Shown piece by piece: positions 26,710-35,595 of a stretch of DNA of 64,000 nt (positions within the stretch are counted from its first letter, which is position 1; every line of letters starts with the position of its first letter). This DNA is from Alphaproteobacteria bacterium (GTDB lineage: Bacteria; Pseudomonadota; Alphaproteobacteria; CACIAM-22H2). A program made the translations under genes and the position numbers. The DNA is taken from contig JAEULA010000073.1 of NCBI GenBank assembly GCA_016793165.1, positions 59,090 through 123,089 of the forward strand, given 5' to 3'. Below the pieces are notes generated by a model. It had not been told where the DNA came from and ran no database searches. It saw nothing but the letters and a program-made list of their open reading frames with translations.

Positions 26710-27423
26710 ATGACGATCGTCGTCCACAGCTCAGACATCCATGTCGACGACGAGGCCATGGCGGGTGCCTTGTCCGGAATCGCCGGCCTGCGCGCGGTCA
26801 TCGCCGTCGCCGAGTCGGTGCGCGCCGACCTGCTGCTGCTGGCCGGCGACACTTTCGACAACCGGCGCGTGGCACAGCCGGTCCTGTCGCGCGTCGTCGA
26901 GATCGTCCGCGCAGCGCCGATGCCGATCGTCCTCCTGCCCGGCAACCACGACCCGGCATTGGAGGAGTCGATCTTCCATCGCGCCGGCCTGCTCGATCTG
27001 CCCGACATCCACATCCTCGGCCTCACGCATCCGGAGACCATCGTGTTCGAGCGCCACGCGCTGGAGGTCAGCGGCCGGCCGCATCGCAGCTGGGCCGACA
27101 TGACGCCGCTGCCCGAGCCGGGACCGCGCGCGGCGCGCCGCCGCATCGTCATGGCCCACGGCCACTACGTCGCGCCGCAGGACTGGGCCCACGAGTCGCA
27201 TCGCTCCTGGCTGATCAGCGACGCGCATCTTGCCGCCATCGACGCCGACTACATCGCGCTCGGCCATTGGGAGCGCGCCGCCGCCGTCGGCGACGGCACC
27301 GTCCGCGCGCACTACTCCGGCTCGCCCGACACCGCACGCAGCGTCAATGTCGTGCGGCTGCCGGAAGGCGGCGGTGTGGAGGTGGAGCGGGTGGCGCTGA
27401 AGTCCGGTCACGGGCACGCGTGA
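26710..27423 (+). CDS. Calcineurin-like metallophosphoesterase
   Basis: A 237-residue metallophosphoesterase with all five signature blocks: SSDIHVDD (Asp/His), LAGDTFDN (Asp), GNHDP (Asn/His), MAHGHY (His) and a final GHWE (His). The layout resembles SbcD/YkuE-type enzymes without the capping domains, so a two-metal phosphodiesterase acting on nucleotides or nucleic acid is likely. The start at 26710 begins directly with the first strand. It probably belongs to the same transcript as the small membrane protein upstream. Confidence 0.85.
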   Translation: MTIVVHSSDIHVDDEAMAGALSGIAGLRAVIAVAESVRADLLLLAGDTFDNRRVAQPVLSRVVEIVRAAPMPIVLLPGNHDPALEESIFHRAGLLDLPDIHILGLTHPETIVFERHALEVSGRPHRSWADMTPLPEPGPRAARRRIVMAHGHYVAPQDWAHESHRSWLISDAHLAAIDADYIALGHWERAAAVGDGTVRAHYSGSPDTARSVNVVRLPEGGGVEVERVALKSGHGHA

Positions 27424-27672
27424 TCGGGGCAAGTGCGCGCGTCAGGCCTGCGCTCGAGACACTTCCCATCTGGGCGGCACGCGGACATGTCGCCTCCGTC
27501 GACGCTCGGGACCGGGGGCGGAAAGTCGAGGGTGAGGCGCCAGGCCGCATGGCAGGAGCGCCGGATCGCCTTGACGCTCTCGGCGCGGCCATGTGGTGAT
27601 TGCTCCATGTGCGGCCGGCGCGCAGGTTCGTGCGCTCGCTCGCTCGCCCTCCCGGCAAGATGGTGGTCTCGC

Positions 27673-29079
27673 ATGATCGCTCAGACCTGGGTCCGCACGG
27701 CGCTGCGGAAGTCGGCACGTCTGCTTTTCGGTTGCGTCGTCATCGCCTGCCTGAGCGCGGGCGGATGGGTCGCATCGGCGCAGCAGGTGCAGCCGGCGTC
27801 GACGAGCGCGCCCGTCGAGGCCGGGACCCTTGCCGCGGTGCGCAGTGCGGTCGCGGCCTATTTCGGCATTCCGCTCGAACGGGTGTCGTCCGCCACCAAC
27901 CTGATCGACGACCTGAAGGCCGATCCCGCCGACGCGATCGAGGTCGTCGCGCTGATCTGCGAGCGGCTGAAGGTCGAGCGACCGCGACGCATCGATTGGG
28001 ACCGGATCACCGTGGACGCCATCGTCGAGTACGTCGACGACGAGCTCGCGAGCCGGTCGCGGGGCGGGCCGCCGCCGCAGCCGGCCGGCGATGAACTCGT
28101 GCACGTGCAGAAGATCATGTTCGCCACCGACCGCGCGCCGACGGGCGACAGCGATCTCGAGACGATGTTCAGCGGCGCGCGCGCGCGGGGCGGCGACGTC
28201 ACCTACGGCACCGGCGAGGTCACGATCCCCGTCGCCGTGCATGTCCGCGGCAAGGAGGAGCGGCCGTGGCTCCGTCGCAACGAGGATCCGCGCAAGCACG
28301 TGGTGCTGCGCGCGATCAACGTGCTGTCGTTCGGGGAGTTCGCGGCCGAACTGAAATCGATGGCGACCGAATCGGGCGGCGATGCGCTGCTGTTCATCCA
28401 CGGCTTCAACGTGACCTTCGCCAAGGCGGCGCGCCGCACCGCGCAGATCGCCTACGACCTCGAGTACCGCGGCGTCCCGATCATGTACTCGTGGCCGTCC
28501 GACGGCAGCCTGATCCGCTACCTTTCCGACCGCGAGGACGTCGAGTGGAGCGTGCCGCACATCGAGCGGTTCCTGCGCGATCTCGCGACCGCGGGGGAAG
28601 TTCGGCGACTGCACCTGATCGCGCACAGCATGGGCAACCAGGGCCTGCTGCGGGCGCTCCATGCCCTCGCCATGCGCAGGCCCGCCGGCGCGCCGCCGCT
28701 GTTCGAGAACGTCATCCTCGCGGCACCGGATTTCGATTCCGAGGTGTTCACCGAACAGCTCGCGCCGGCGATCACGTCGCTGTCGCGGCGGTGGACGCTG
28801 TACGCCTCCGACAAGGACGCCGCCCTCGACGCGTCCAGCGTGATGAGCGCGCGGCGCCTGGGCCTGCCGCTCGCCCTCGCCGCCGGCGTCGACACGATCG
28901 ACGCATCGGGCATCGACGTGACGCCGTGGAGCGTCCCCGAGTTCCATTCCTACTATTCGAGCAAACGGCGCGTGCTCGCGGATCTCGTCGCCGTCCTGCA
29001 GGGAATCGCGCCGTTCAACCGCAACCTGACGCGGAGCGGCACGGATGCGGCAGCGTTCTGGCGGCTCTCGCCGGACTGA
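27673..29079 (+). CDS. Exported alpha/beta hydrolase (DUF900) with ACP-like domain
   Basis: A 468-residue protein in three parts. A signal peptide (cleavage near ASA36) comes first. Residues 53-125 line up with acyl carrier protein helices (YFGIPLERVSSATNLIDDLKAD...RITVDAIVEYV), but the DSL serine that takes phosphopantetheine is replaced (D84-P85-A86). From about 140 to the end is a DUF900-type alpha/beta hydrolase with FIHGFNVTF and the nucleophile S319 in LIAHSMGNQ. It is presumably a periplasmic esterase or lipase-like enzyme. It converges, 21 bases apart, on the caspase/CHAT operon. The start at 27673 is chosen because the signal peptide starts there; a GTG at 27433 would add 80 unlikely residues. 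Confidence 0.8.
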   Translation: MIAQTWVRTALRKSARLLFGCVVIACLSAGGWVASAQQVQPASTSAPVEAGTLAAVRSAVAAYFGIPLERVSSATNLIDDLKADPADAIEVVALICERLKVERPRRIDWDRITVDAIVEYVDDELASRSRGGPPPQPAGDELVHVQKIMFATDRAPTGDSDLETMFSGARARGGDVTYGTGEVTIPVAVHVRGKEERPWLRRNEDPRKHVVLRAINVLSFGEFAAELKSMATESGGDALLFIHGFNVTFAKAARRTAQIAYDLEYRGVPIMYSWPSDGSLIRYLSDREDVEWSVPHIERFLRDLATAGEVRRLHLIAHSMGNQGLLRALHALAMRRPAGAPPLFENVILAAPDFDSEVFTEQLAPAITSLSRRWTLYASDKDAALDASSVMSARRLGLPLALAAGVDTIDASGIDVTPWSVPEFHSYYSSKRRVLADLVAVLQGIAPFNRNLTRSGTDAAAFWRLSPD

Positions 29080-29100
29080 CGCCGCCGCCCGCGCGGCCGT

Positions 29101-31251
29101 CTACCGCCGCGGCCGGGTCGACCAGGTGAAGACCTGCATCATGACCGTTTCGAGCGCGGCGCGCCCGACCGACGGAGCACCACGCATGCTGGAGCCGCGG
29201 AATCCCGTCGCCTCGAGCAGCGCGTAGAGATCGCGCGCGCCCGGATCACGGGCGGTGCCGCCGCGCAGCTGGGTCAGCCGCGGCTGGGCGAGGAAGCCGA
29301 AATCCATGCGTTCCGCGCCCGGCTCGGCCGCGACCGCGATCAGGACGAGGCGTTCCGTCCCGATCGTGTCGGCCTGGATCTCGGCCTCGATCAGGTATTC
29401 CCCGCGCGGCTCGATGCGGTTGGCCTCGCCGGCACCGGCCGGATAGAGCGGGGTGATGCCGTGATTGGCATCGATGGCAAGCAGCGTCATGTCGACGGGC
29501 CGGTTGCTGCCGTTGACGAGGCTCAGCAGCAGCGTGTCGCCACCGTGAAGGAGTGGCGTGTCCTGGAGCGCCAGTGCCGTGGCCGAGTCGGCGCCGGCAC
29601 GACGCAGGGCGACCGTCAGGCCGGCACCGGTCAGCGAAGCCGGGCGCCCAAGCTCGCCCGCGAGCCGCAGAAGGTTCGTGGACTTCGCGATGCGCGCCAG
29701 GCTGTCGAGGAGCTCCCGGCGAATCGATTTCGGATCCGCATCGAGCGCGAGGGAGAAGGTCCGCCCCGGCCCGTCGCGGACGATCTCGCCGACCGGCGAC
29801 AGGAACCAAAGCCGCGGCGGCTCGACGCCCTTCGCCGGCTCCGCCAACAGACGCAGATCGGCCGCGGCGTCGGGCGCCACCCAGGTGATGGTCAGGCGGT
29901 CGTCGTCATCCGCGCCCTGCAGCTGGTCCGCCGCAAGAAGTGCGGCCAGTTCCACAGCGAAGTCCGGCGGCAGCCCGTCCGTGGGCGGCCGCGCGATGCC
30001 GAGGTCGGCACGGAAGCGCGCTCCGATCAGCCGTGCGTAGGCGTTCTCGGGTATCGCGCGCGGATCCAGGGCGCCGCCGCCCGCCGTCCTCGCCTGCAGG
30101 ACGCTGGTGAAGGTCGACACCGAGACGGCGCGGGCGCCGGCAATCGCCTCGTCGGTCCGTGACGTCGGGCCGGGCAGCACCGCGAACTCCGCCCCTTCGC
30201 CGATGCGATGAACGGCGCCGGCCGCGATCTCGATCGATGCGACGCCGCGCCGGATTGGCCACTGCCGGATGCGCGGGGCGTCGGTCGAACCGAACACCGG
30301 CGCATCGAGTCCGCTGCCCTCGAAGAGCGGGCCGAATCCCCAGCGGAAGTCGGCGCCATAGCTCTGCAGCACGCGTTGCGCGGCCTGCCGGTATGTGATG
30401 CCGGGGTTGGCGGCGATCACGCTGAGCGTGGTGAAGGAAAACAGCCCATGCGGCTTCCGATCCGCGCTGCCCCGCGGCAATCGCATCTCGGGTGCCCGCT
30501 CGTGACTTTGTGCGGCATAGAAGGCGACCGACGCGCCAGCGGGGCCGGCGGCGCGGCGCGAAGCACTCGCCGATCCGCCGCGGTCCAAGGCGTCGGGGAC
30601 GCCGAGGGCGGCGGGCGCGACGGTCCGCAATCGCACGTCCTCGACGGCGACACCGCGGGTCATCGTCGCGGAGTGGCAGGTGTCGAACACCGCCCAGACG
30701 AAGGCGCCCTTCGCACGGATCGCCGCCAGGGCCGTGCCGATCTCGTCGTCCACGATCGCATTGGCGACCGAGCCGACCGCGCCGTCCCAGCTGCCGACAT
30801 CCGCGGGCAGGAGGATCTCGTCCAGCATGTCGGCCTCGCTTCGCGCACCCCCCGCCGCGGCGTGTGCGGGTTGTTGCGAGCCGTGACCCGAGAAATGCAG
30901 GTAGACGACGTCGCCGTTCCCCGTCTGGGCCGCCAGATCGGCGAGCGCCGCCATGATCGCCGCGCGGGTCGGGCGCGACTCGCCGACCGGCGCCTCGGCG
31001 AGGATTCGCACGTGCTCGGGCTTGAAGCCGTTCTCGCGCAGGACGGCGGCCGCAAGGACGACATCGTTGGCGGGGCCGGGCAGTTGGAAGCTCTCGGCCA
31101 GATTGTCGTAGCGACTGACGCCGACGAGCAGCGCCCGGCGCTCCTGCGCGTCGGCGCAGCCGAGCATGGCGACGACGGCGAGCATCGCGAGCCCGACGAT
31201 CGATGGAACGCGATGCCATCGTCTCGCGCGGACGCGGAGCAGGCCGCTCAT
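29101..31251 (-). CDS. Exported caspase-like peptidase (C14)
   Basis: A 716-residue protein with a signal peptide (cleavage after ADA35) followed by a caspase p20 domain: RRALLVGVSRYDN, catalytic H123 (YLHFSGHGSQQ) and C192 (AVFDTCHSATMTRG). The region after about 300 is less conserved. Near 560-640 lies a DUF4384-like beta domain (SLVNGSNRPVDMTLLAIDANHGITPLYP). It is a metacaspase/orthocaspase-type protease predicted to work outside the cytoplasm. Its ATG overlaps the stop of the upstream CHAT gene (ATGA), so it is translated from the same message. Substrate and trigger are unknown. Confidence 0.85.
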   Translation of the reverse strand: MSGLLRVRARRWHRVPSIVGLAMLAVVAMLGCADAQERRALLVGVSRYDNLAESFQLPGPANDVVLAAAVLRENGFKPEHVRILAEAPVGESRPTRAAIMAALADLAAQTGNGDVVYLHFSGHGSQQPAHAAAGGARSEADMLDEILLPADVGSWDGAVGSVANAIVDDEIGTALAAIRAKGAFVWAVFDTCHSATMTRGVAVEDVRLRTVAPAALGVPDALDRGGSASASRRAAGPAGASVAFYAAQSHERAPEMRLPRGSADRKPHGLFSFTTLSVIAANPGITYRQAAQRVLQSYGADFRWGFGPLFEGSGLDAPVFGSTDAPRIRQWPIRRGVASIEIAAGAVHRIGEGAEFAVLPGPTSRTDEAIAGARAVSVSTFTSVLQARTAGGGALDPRAIPENAYARLIGARFRADLGIARPPTDGLPPDFAVELAALLAADQLQGADDDDRLTITWVAPDAAADLRLLAEPAKGVEPPRLWFLSPVGEIVRDGPGRTFSLALDADPKSIRRELLDSLARIAKSTNLLRLAGELGRPASLTGAGLTVALRRAGADSATALALQDTPLLHGGDTLLLSLVNGSNRPVDMTLLAIDANHGITPLYPAGAGEANRIEPRGEYLIEAEIQADTIGTERLVLIAVAAEPGAERMDFGFLAQPRLTQLRGGTARDPGARDLYALLEATGFRGSSMRGAPSVGRAALETVMMQVFTWSTRPRR

Positions 31252-34025
31252 CGGCCGATCTCCGCCGGGCCGGATCCTCGCCCGACCACGATGAAGGGCG
31301 ACCAGAAGGCGGGATGGGCGAAATGCGCGTGGCGGTCGTCGTGCAGCATCGCCATCTCCGAGCGCCGCAACGCCTCGGCCGCACCGATCGCGGGATCGCG
31401 AATGAGCTCGGCGAACATGCGCGTCGTCAGCTCGGCGGCGGCGTCCGAGGCGACCGTCCAATGCGAGACCAGAAGGCTGCGCGTGCCGGCGAAGAGGAAG
31501 GCGCGCGCCAGGCCCGACAAGCCGGCGGTGTCGTACACGCCGTCGGGCGCCGCGGTGTTGCACGCCGAGAGCACCACAAGGTCGGCGTCGAGCTTGAGCC
31601 GGGCGATCTCGCTCGCCGTCAGCAGGCCGTCGTCCAGCGGCATGGCGGAAGCGGGCGGCGTCAGCACGAGGGCCGGTTCGGCGGTGCCCTTGAATTCGCC
31701 GGCAAGCAATCCGTGGGTCGCGAAGGCGATCACCCTGTAGCGCGACAGGTCGATCGTCTTGACTCGGGTCTCGGTCGCGTCCCGGCCGAGCAGGACGGCG
31801 TCGGAAGCCGCGCCGAGCGCGGCGGCGATCGACCGCAACTCGGTCCTGCTCTCCGGCAGCGGCGGCAGGCGGCGGACGTCGTCGACGCCGGCCGGCGCAT
31901 TGCGCGCCACGAGCGCGGCGGTCTGACCGACGACGGATGCATCCGGATCGGCTCCGCCGGCGAGCACGGGATCGCCGAAGCCGATGAAGGGCAGCGCGCG
32001 GCTCGCCGCATCGGGTCGAGCGACCGTGCGCATCCCGATCGCCGGCAGGATCGAGATCGCGTAGCGCTTCGCGAGCCAGGCGACGTCGCGATAATCCTGG
32101 TCGCGAACGATCGGCCGCGGCGCCGGTTCCGTCGCCAGCACGCCGAACGGCAGACGCTCCAGGGGGCCCGAGGGGACGACCAGCAGATGCCGGACACCCG
32201 CGAGCAGCGGCAGGGCCGGCGCGAGCAGGCGCCGCCCGAGACCATGGGCCGCCTCCAGGTCGAAGGGACGCGCGGCGGCGACCGGCGTGGTCCGGCGCAG
32301 TCCGCGTCCGGAACCGAGATCGAGCTGCGCCCGCAGCTTCCGGATCGTCTCGTCGAGCTCGATCATCGTCCCGGGGACCAGCACGAGCGCGGCCGCATCG
32401 GCACGCACGACGAAAAGCGAAGTCGCGCGCTCGCCGACGAGGTAGACGAGCATCGCCTCGTCGTGGCGCAGGCTCGCCCGCACGACGGGCAACGTCAGGG
32501 TCGCCGGCGTCACGAGAGCCGGGAAGTCGGGTATCTGCTCGGCAAGATCGCGATCGATCGCCTCGAGATCTGCTTCGATCGCCGTGCGATCCGCGAGCAT
32601 TCGGGATTCGAACCCCGGATCGCGTTCGGCCGCCGGCCTGCTGCGCACGAAGGCCAGGAGTTCGTCCACGCGCTGCCACTGGCCCGCCAGGTCCTGGCGC
32701 GCGCGCAGCGCGTGCGCGAAGGCTTCGGTCCCCGCCGCGAAGCGCGCCGCCATTTGGGCCGTCGCCTGCGCGGCCGCCCCCTGCCGTGCGAGCTGCGCCA
32801 CATCGAAGGCCTCGGCCATCAGGCCGTCGCGGTCGCGATCGCCGCGCGCGATCGCGCGTGCGAGCAACTCGACATGGTCGAGGTAATTGGCTTGCGCCAG
32901 GTCGTAGGTCTGCCGTCGCCGCGGCTCGCGCGCACCGATGACCGTCGGCAGGTTGCGCCGCTGGATCGCGCTGATCCGCCGCGCGACGGCCAGGGCCTCG
33001 TCGTCGCGCCCGGCATCACGATGAATCCGCAGCAGCTGGCTCAGCGGCGGCACGAGCATCGGATGGTTGTCGCCATGGGTCCTGGCGGCGGTCGCCAGCG
33101 ACATGCGGAGCAGGTCCTCGGCTTCCGCGATCCGGCCCTCCTCGACCCGGAGCATCGCCAGATTGGCGGCGACCGCGGCATGGCTCGGATGATCGGCACC
33201 GACCGTGTCGCGCAGGATGTCGAGCGCGCGCGCATAGGCTGCGGCGCTGTCGGCCGGCCGCTCGCGCATGAACTGGATGAAGCCGAGATTGCTCAGCATC
33301 TCCGCGAGGACGGGATGGGACGGCCCCCAGATCGCTTCGACCACCGCCGTCGCGCGCGTCAGCCGCTCCGCGGCGAAGTCCAGGTGGCCGAGATCCAGGT
33401 CGAGCAGGGCAAGGTTGTTCAACGTCGCGGCCACTGCGTATCCCGCCGGCGCGGGTCCGGCATCGCGGATCGCCAGCGCACGCTCGAGGAGCGCGCGGGC
33501 CTCCAGCGAACGGCCGCGGCGCAGATGCATCACGGCCAGGTTGTTGAGGACGTCGGCGACGATGGGATCGTCCGGCCGATGATGGCGCTCGACGATGACC
33601 AGAACGCGCTCGAGCAGCGCTTCGGCATCGGCCCAGCGCTGCTGGCGTTCACGGATCATCGACAGGGTCGTGAGCGGCGCCATCACCGCCGCTCCGTCGG
33701 CTCCCGCATTCCGCTCGGCAACCGCCAGCGCCCTGGCTCCCGCATCCTCGGCGGCGGCGAAGTCGCCGGCCTGCAGCTCGCCGAGCGCGAGAAAGTTCAG
33801 CGCTTCGGCAAGACGCAGGTCGTCGCCGGCGAGCGTGCGCTCCGCCACCGCCACCGCCTCGCGCGCGCGCGGCAGAGCCTCGGCATGGCGACCCTGCTGC
33901 GCGGCGGCCATCAACTCGGCAAGGATCGCATCGATGTCGAGCGACTGCGCCGCGGCCCCTTGGCTCGCCAGGGCCAGCCAGGCCAGGATCGCGATCAGGA
34001 ACCGGCTTGGTTGCATCGCTGCCAC
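31248..34025 (-). CDS. Exported TPR-CHAT protein
   Basis: A 925-residue protein with a signal peptide (cleavage near AAAQ, residue 26). A long array of tetratricopeptide-like repeats follows (about 60-440; ALNFLALGELQAGDFAAAEDAG and later ADVLNNLAVMHLRRGRSLEARALLERAL are typical). A linker leads to a C-terminal CHAT caspase-like domain (about 640-925). The catalytic pair is present: H771 (FATHGLLAG) and C822 (LSACNTAAPDG), with the terminal ARAFLFAGTRSLLVSHW segment. TPR-CHAT proteins are usually cytosolic sensors or proteases, so an exported one is notable. An ATG nine bases downstream (MQPSRFL) is an alternative start. Confidence 0.87.
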   Translation of the reverse strand: MAAMQPSRFLIAILAWLALASQGAAAQSLDIDAILAELMAAAQQGRHAEALPRAREAVAVAERTLAGDDLRLAEALNFLALGELQAGDFAAAEDAGARALAVAERNAGADGAAVMAPLTTLSMIRERQQRWADAEALLERVLVIVERHHRPDDPIVADVLNNLAVMHLRRGRSLEARALLERALAIRDAGPAPAGYAVAATLNNLALLDLDLGHLDFAAERLTRATAVVEAIWGPSHPVLAEMLSNLGFIQFMRERPADSAAAYARALDILRDTVGADHPSHAAVAANLAMLRVEEGRIAEAEDLLRMSLATAARTHGDNHPMLVPPLSQLLRIHRDAGRDDEALAVARRISAIQRRNLPTVIGAREPRRRQTYDLAQANYLDHVELLARAIARGDRDRDGLMAEAFDVAQLARQGAAAQATAQMAARFAAGTEAFAHALRARQDLAGQWQRVDELLAFVRSRPAAERDPGFESRMLADRTAIEADLEAIDRDLAEQIPDFPALVTPATLTLPVVRASLRHDEAMLVYLVGERATSLFVVRADAAALVLVPGTMIELDETIRKLRAQLDLGSGRGLRRTTPVAAARPFDLEAAHGLGRRLLAPALPLLAGVRHLLVVPSGPLERLPFGVLATEPAPRPIVRDQDYRDVAWLAKRYAISILPAIGMRTVARPDAASRALPFIGFGDPVLAGGADPDASVVGQTAALVARNAPAGVDDVRRLPPLPESRTELRSIAAALGAASDAVLLGRDATETRVKTIDLSRYRVIAFATHGLLAGEFKGTAEPALVLTPPASAMPLDDGLLTASEIARLKLDADLVVLSACNTAAPDGVYDTAGLSGLARAFLFAGTRSLLVSHWTVASDAAAELTTRMFAELIRDPAIGAAEALRRSEMAMLHDDRHAHFAHPAFWSPFIVVGRGSGPAEIGR

Positions 34026-34149
34026 TCGGACGTCGGAGAACCCGATTGGGGATCAAGATAGTCGGGGCCGGGCGCGCGCTGTCGGCGTGCGGCGATCCGC
34101 CGCGTCGGTCCGTGCTGCGGCGATCGGGCCAGGCGACGATATCTGGAGG

Positions 34150-35295
34150 ATGAGCCCCGCACCGACCCGCCGCCATCGAGAGGTTCGCCCTGCCGCTGCG
34201 GCCGAACCGTCGCGGCGGCGGGCGATTCTCGGCCTCGCCGCCATCGCCGCTGTGCCGTCCTTGGGATGCGAGAGCCTGCCCCCCGAAGCGGAGCTGCGGA
34301 CGCCGATCGCGTCGCCCGACTTCCCGCGCATTCCGGAATATGGCGCCCGGCATTGGGCCGCGATGCAGGGGATGCCGTTGCGACGCAGCTGGCTCAAGGA
34401 GGGGCGGACCGCCATTCCCGGCGGCGAGGTGGTCGTCCTGCCGCATGTCCTGACGACCCTGCCCTACAAGAACGTCCAGGAGACGGAGGCGTGGGTGGGC
34501 CACGTCAACGCGACTTACGCGCCCGATCCGCAGTGGCGCTACCTGCCCGACTGGCGGATGGGGCACTACAAGTGCATGAGCGTCTCGGCGTCGACGATCA
34601 TCGACTGGTTCACATTGCGGGCCGGCCGCCCGCTCGGCCGGTACCGCTCGCTGCTCAACGGCGCAATCGAGCTCGGCTTCGACCATCGCCTGCTCGACGC
34701 GCTCTACTACGCGCGCGCGCGCGATGCCGCGACGGCCGACGACTATCCACTGCTGACGATCGATCTCGATCCGATCGAGCGGACGCCGATCCCCTATGGC
34801 ATGGCGGGCTTCGCCGCGATCCTTTCGCTGGGTGGCGACCGCGCCACGCGGGACATGACGGTCGAGCTGCCGGATCCGAGCCTGCCCGGCGTCACGCATC
34901 GTCTCGCCACCGCGGACCTGCCGGCGCTACGGGCGCGGAAGGTCTTCAGCTATCGACCGAGCTGGGAGGTGAATTTCGATCCGCGACCGCTGATCGATGC
35001 GACGCACGCCGCCATGGAGCGCAGCGGCCCCCTCTACGCCGGAATTCGGCTGCGTTTCGCGGCCAGCGGCGGCGTCGTCACGGCGGCCCATGGCGCGCTC
35101 GCCGCACCCGACCTGTCGGCGCATGGCGTCGTGATCGTCGGGCATGTCCACCAGGACGGCCGCACCTTCTTCATCTATCGCGAGACCTTCGGCGAGTACG
35201 ATTCCGACTGGGCCGATGGCGGAGCCGCATACCGCCTGTTCCCGATCCAGAGCTTCAACGAGGCCTGGGCCTTCGACCCCGTCGAGGCGTCGTAG
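34150..35295 (+). CDS. Tat/lipoprotein-like protein with papain-like Cys/His arrangement
   Basis: A 381-residue protein. A twin-arginine-like leader (SRRRAILGLAAIAAVPSLGC, Cys40 possibly lipidated though the box is imperfect) precedes a domain with a nucleophile-like C142 at the start of a helix (GHYKCMSVSASTIIDWF). Far downstream is AHGVVIVGHVHQDGRTFFIYRETFG with H325 and H332. That order (Cys helix, then His strand and aromatic strand) is the papain/C39-like layout, so a cysteine peptidase is likely but unproven. The ATG sits directly after GGAGG, closer than usual. It is divergent from the TPR-CHAT gene, with 124 bases between them. Confidence 0.68.
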   Translation: MSPAPTRRHREVRPAAAAEPSRRRAILGLAAIAAVPSLGCESLPPEAELRTPIASPDFPRIPEYGARHWAAMQGMPLRRSWLKEGRTAIPGGEVVVLPHVLTTLPYKNVQETEAWVGHVNATYAPDPQWRYLPDWRMGHYKCMSVSASTIIDWFTLRAGRPLGRYRSLLNGAIELGFDHRLLDALYYARARDAATADDYPLLTIDLDPIERTPIPYGMAGFAAILSLGGDRATRDMTVELPDPSLPGVTHRLATADLPALRARKVFSYRPSWEVNFDPRPLIDATHAAMERSGPLYAGIRLRFAASGGVVTAAHGALAAPDLSAHGVVIVGHVHQDGRTFFIYRETFGEYDSDWADGGAAYRLFPIQSFNEAWAFDPVEAS

Positions 35296-35493
35296 ACGAT
35301 GGGCTGAAGGCCGCCCGCCCCGCCGTCGCGGAACCGCGCGCGTCAACGCGACGGCCTATCGTCCGACCAGGGCCCATGTGGCCCACCGGGCCTTGTAGCG
35401 CGGCGCGGCAACGTCGCGCCCTGGGATCGCGCGCGTTGCGCGTGATCTGTCCTCTCGAGGAGCGGCGCAATCGCAGATGGCGGGCACAAACGC

Positions 35494-35524
35494 CGACCGT
35501 CACCCACGTCGCGGGTGACGGTCG
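35494..35524. terminator. Perfect 12-bp hairpin between convergent genes
   Basis: cgaccgtcaccc and gggtgacggtcg form a perfect 12-bp stem with a 7-base loop. It sits in the 300-base space between the convergent papain-like and aldolase genes. An outer pairing (tcgcaga near 35471 with tctgcga near 35540) extends it. No strong T-run follows on either strand, so it may act as a Rho-assisted or bidirectional end. Confidence 0.65.
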
Positions 35525-35595
35525 TTCAGCGACGGCGTCGTCTGCGATCGCCCTGCTCAGTCGAGGAGGGCGGTCGCAGTCGGGATCGCGGTTCG

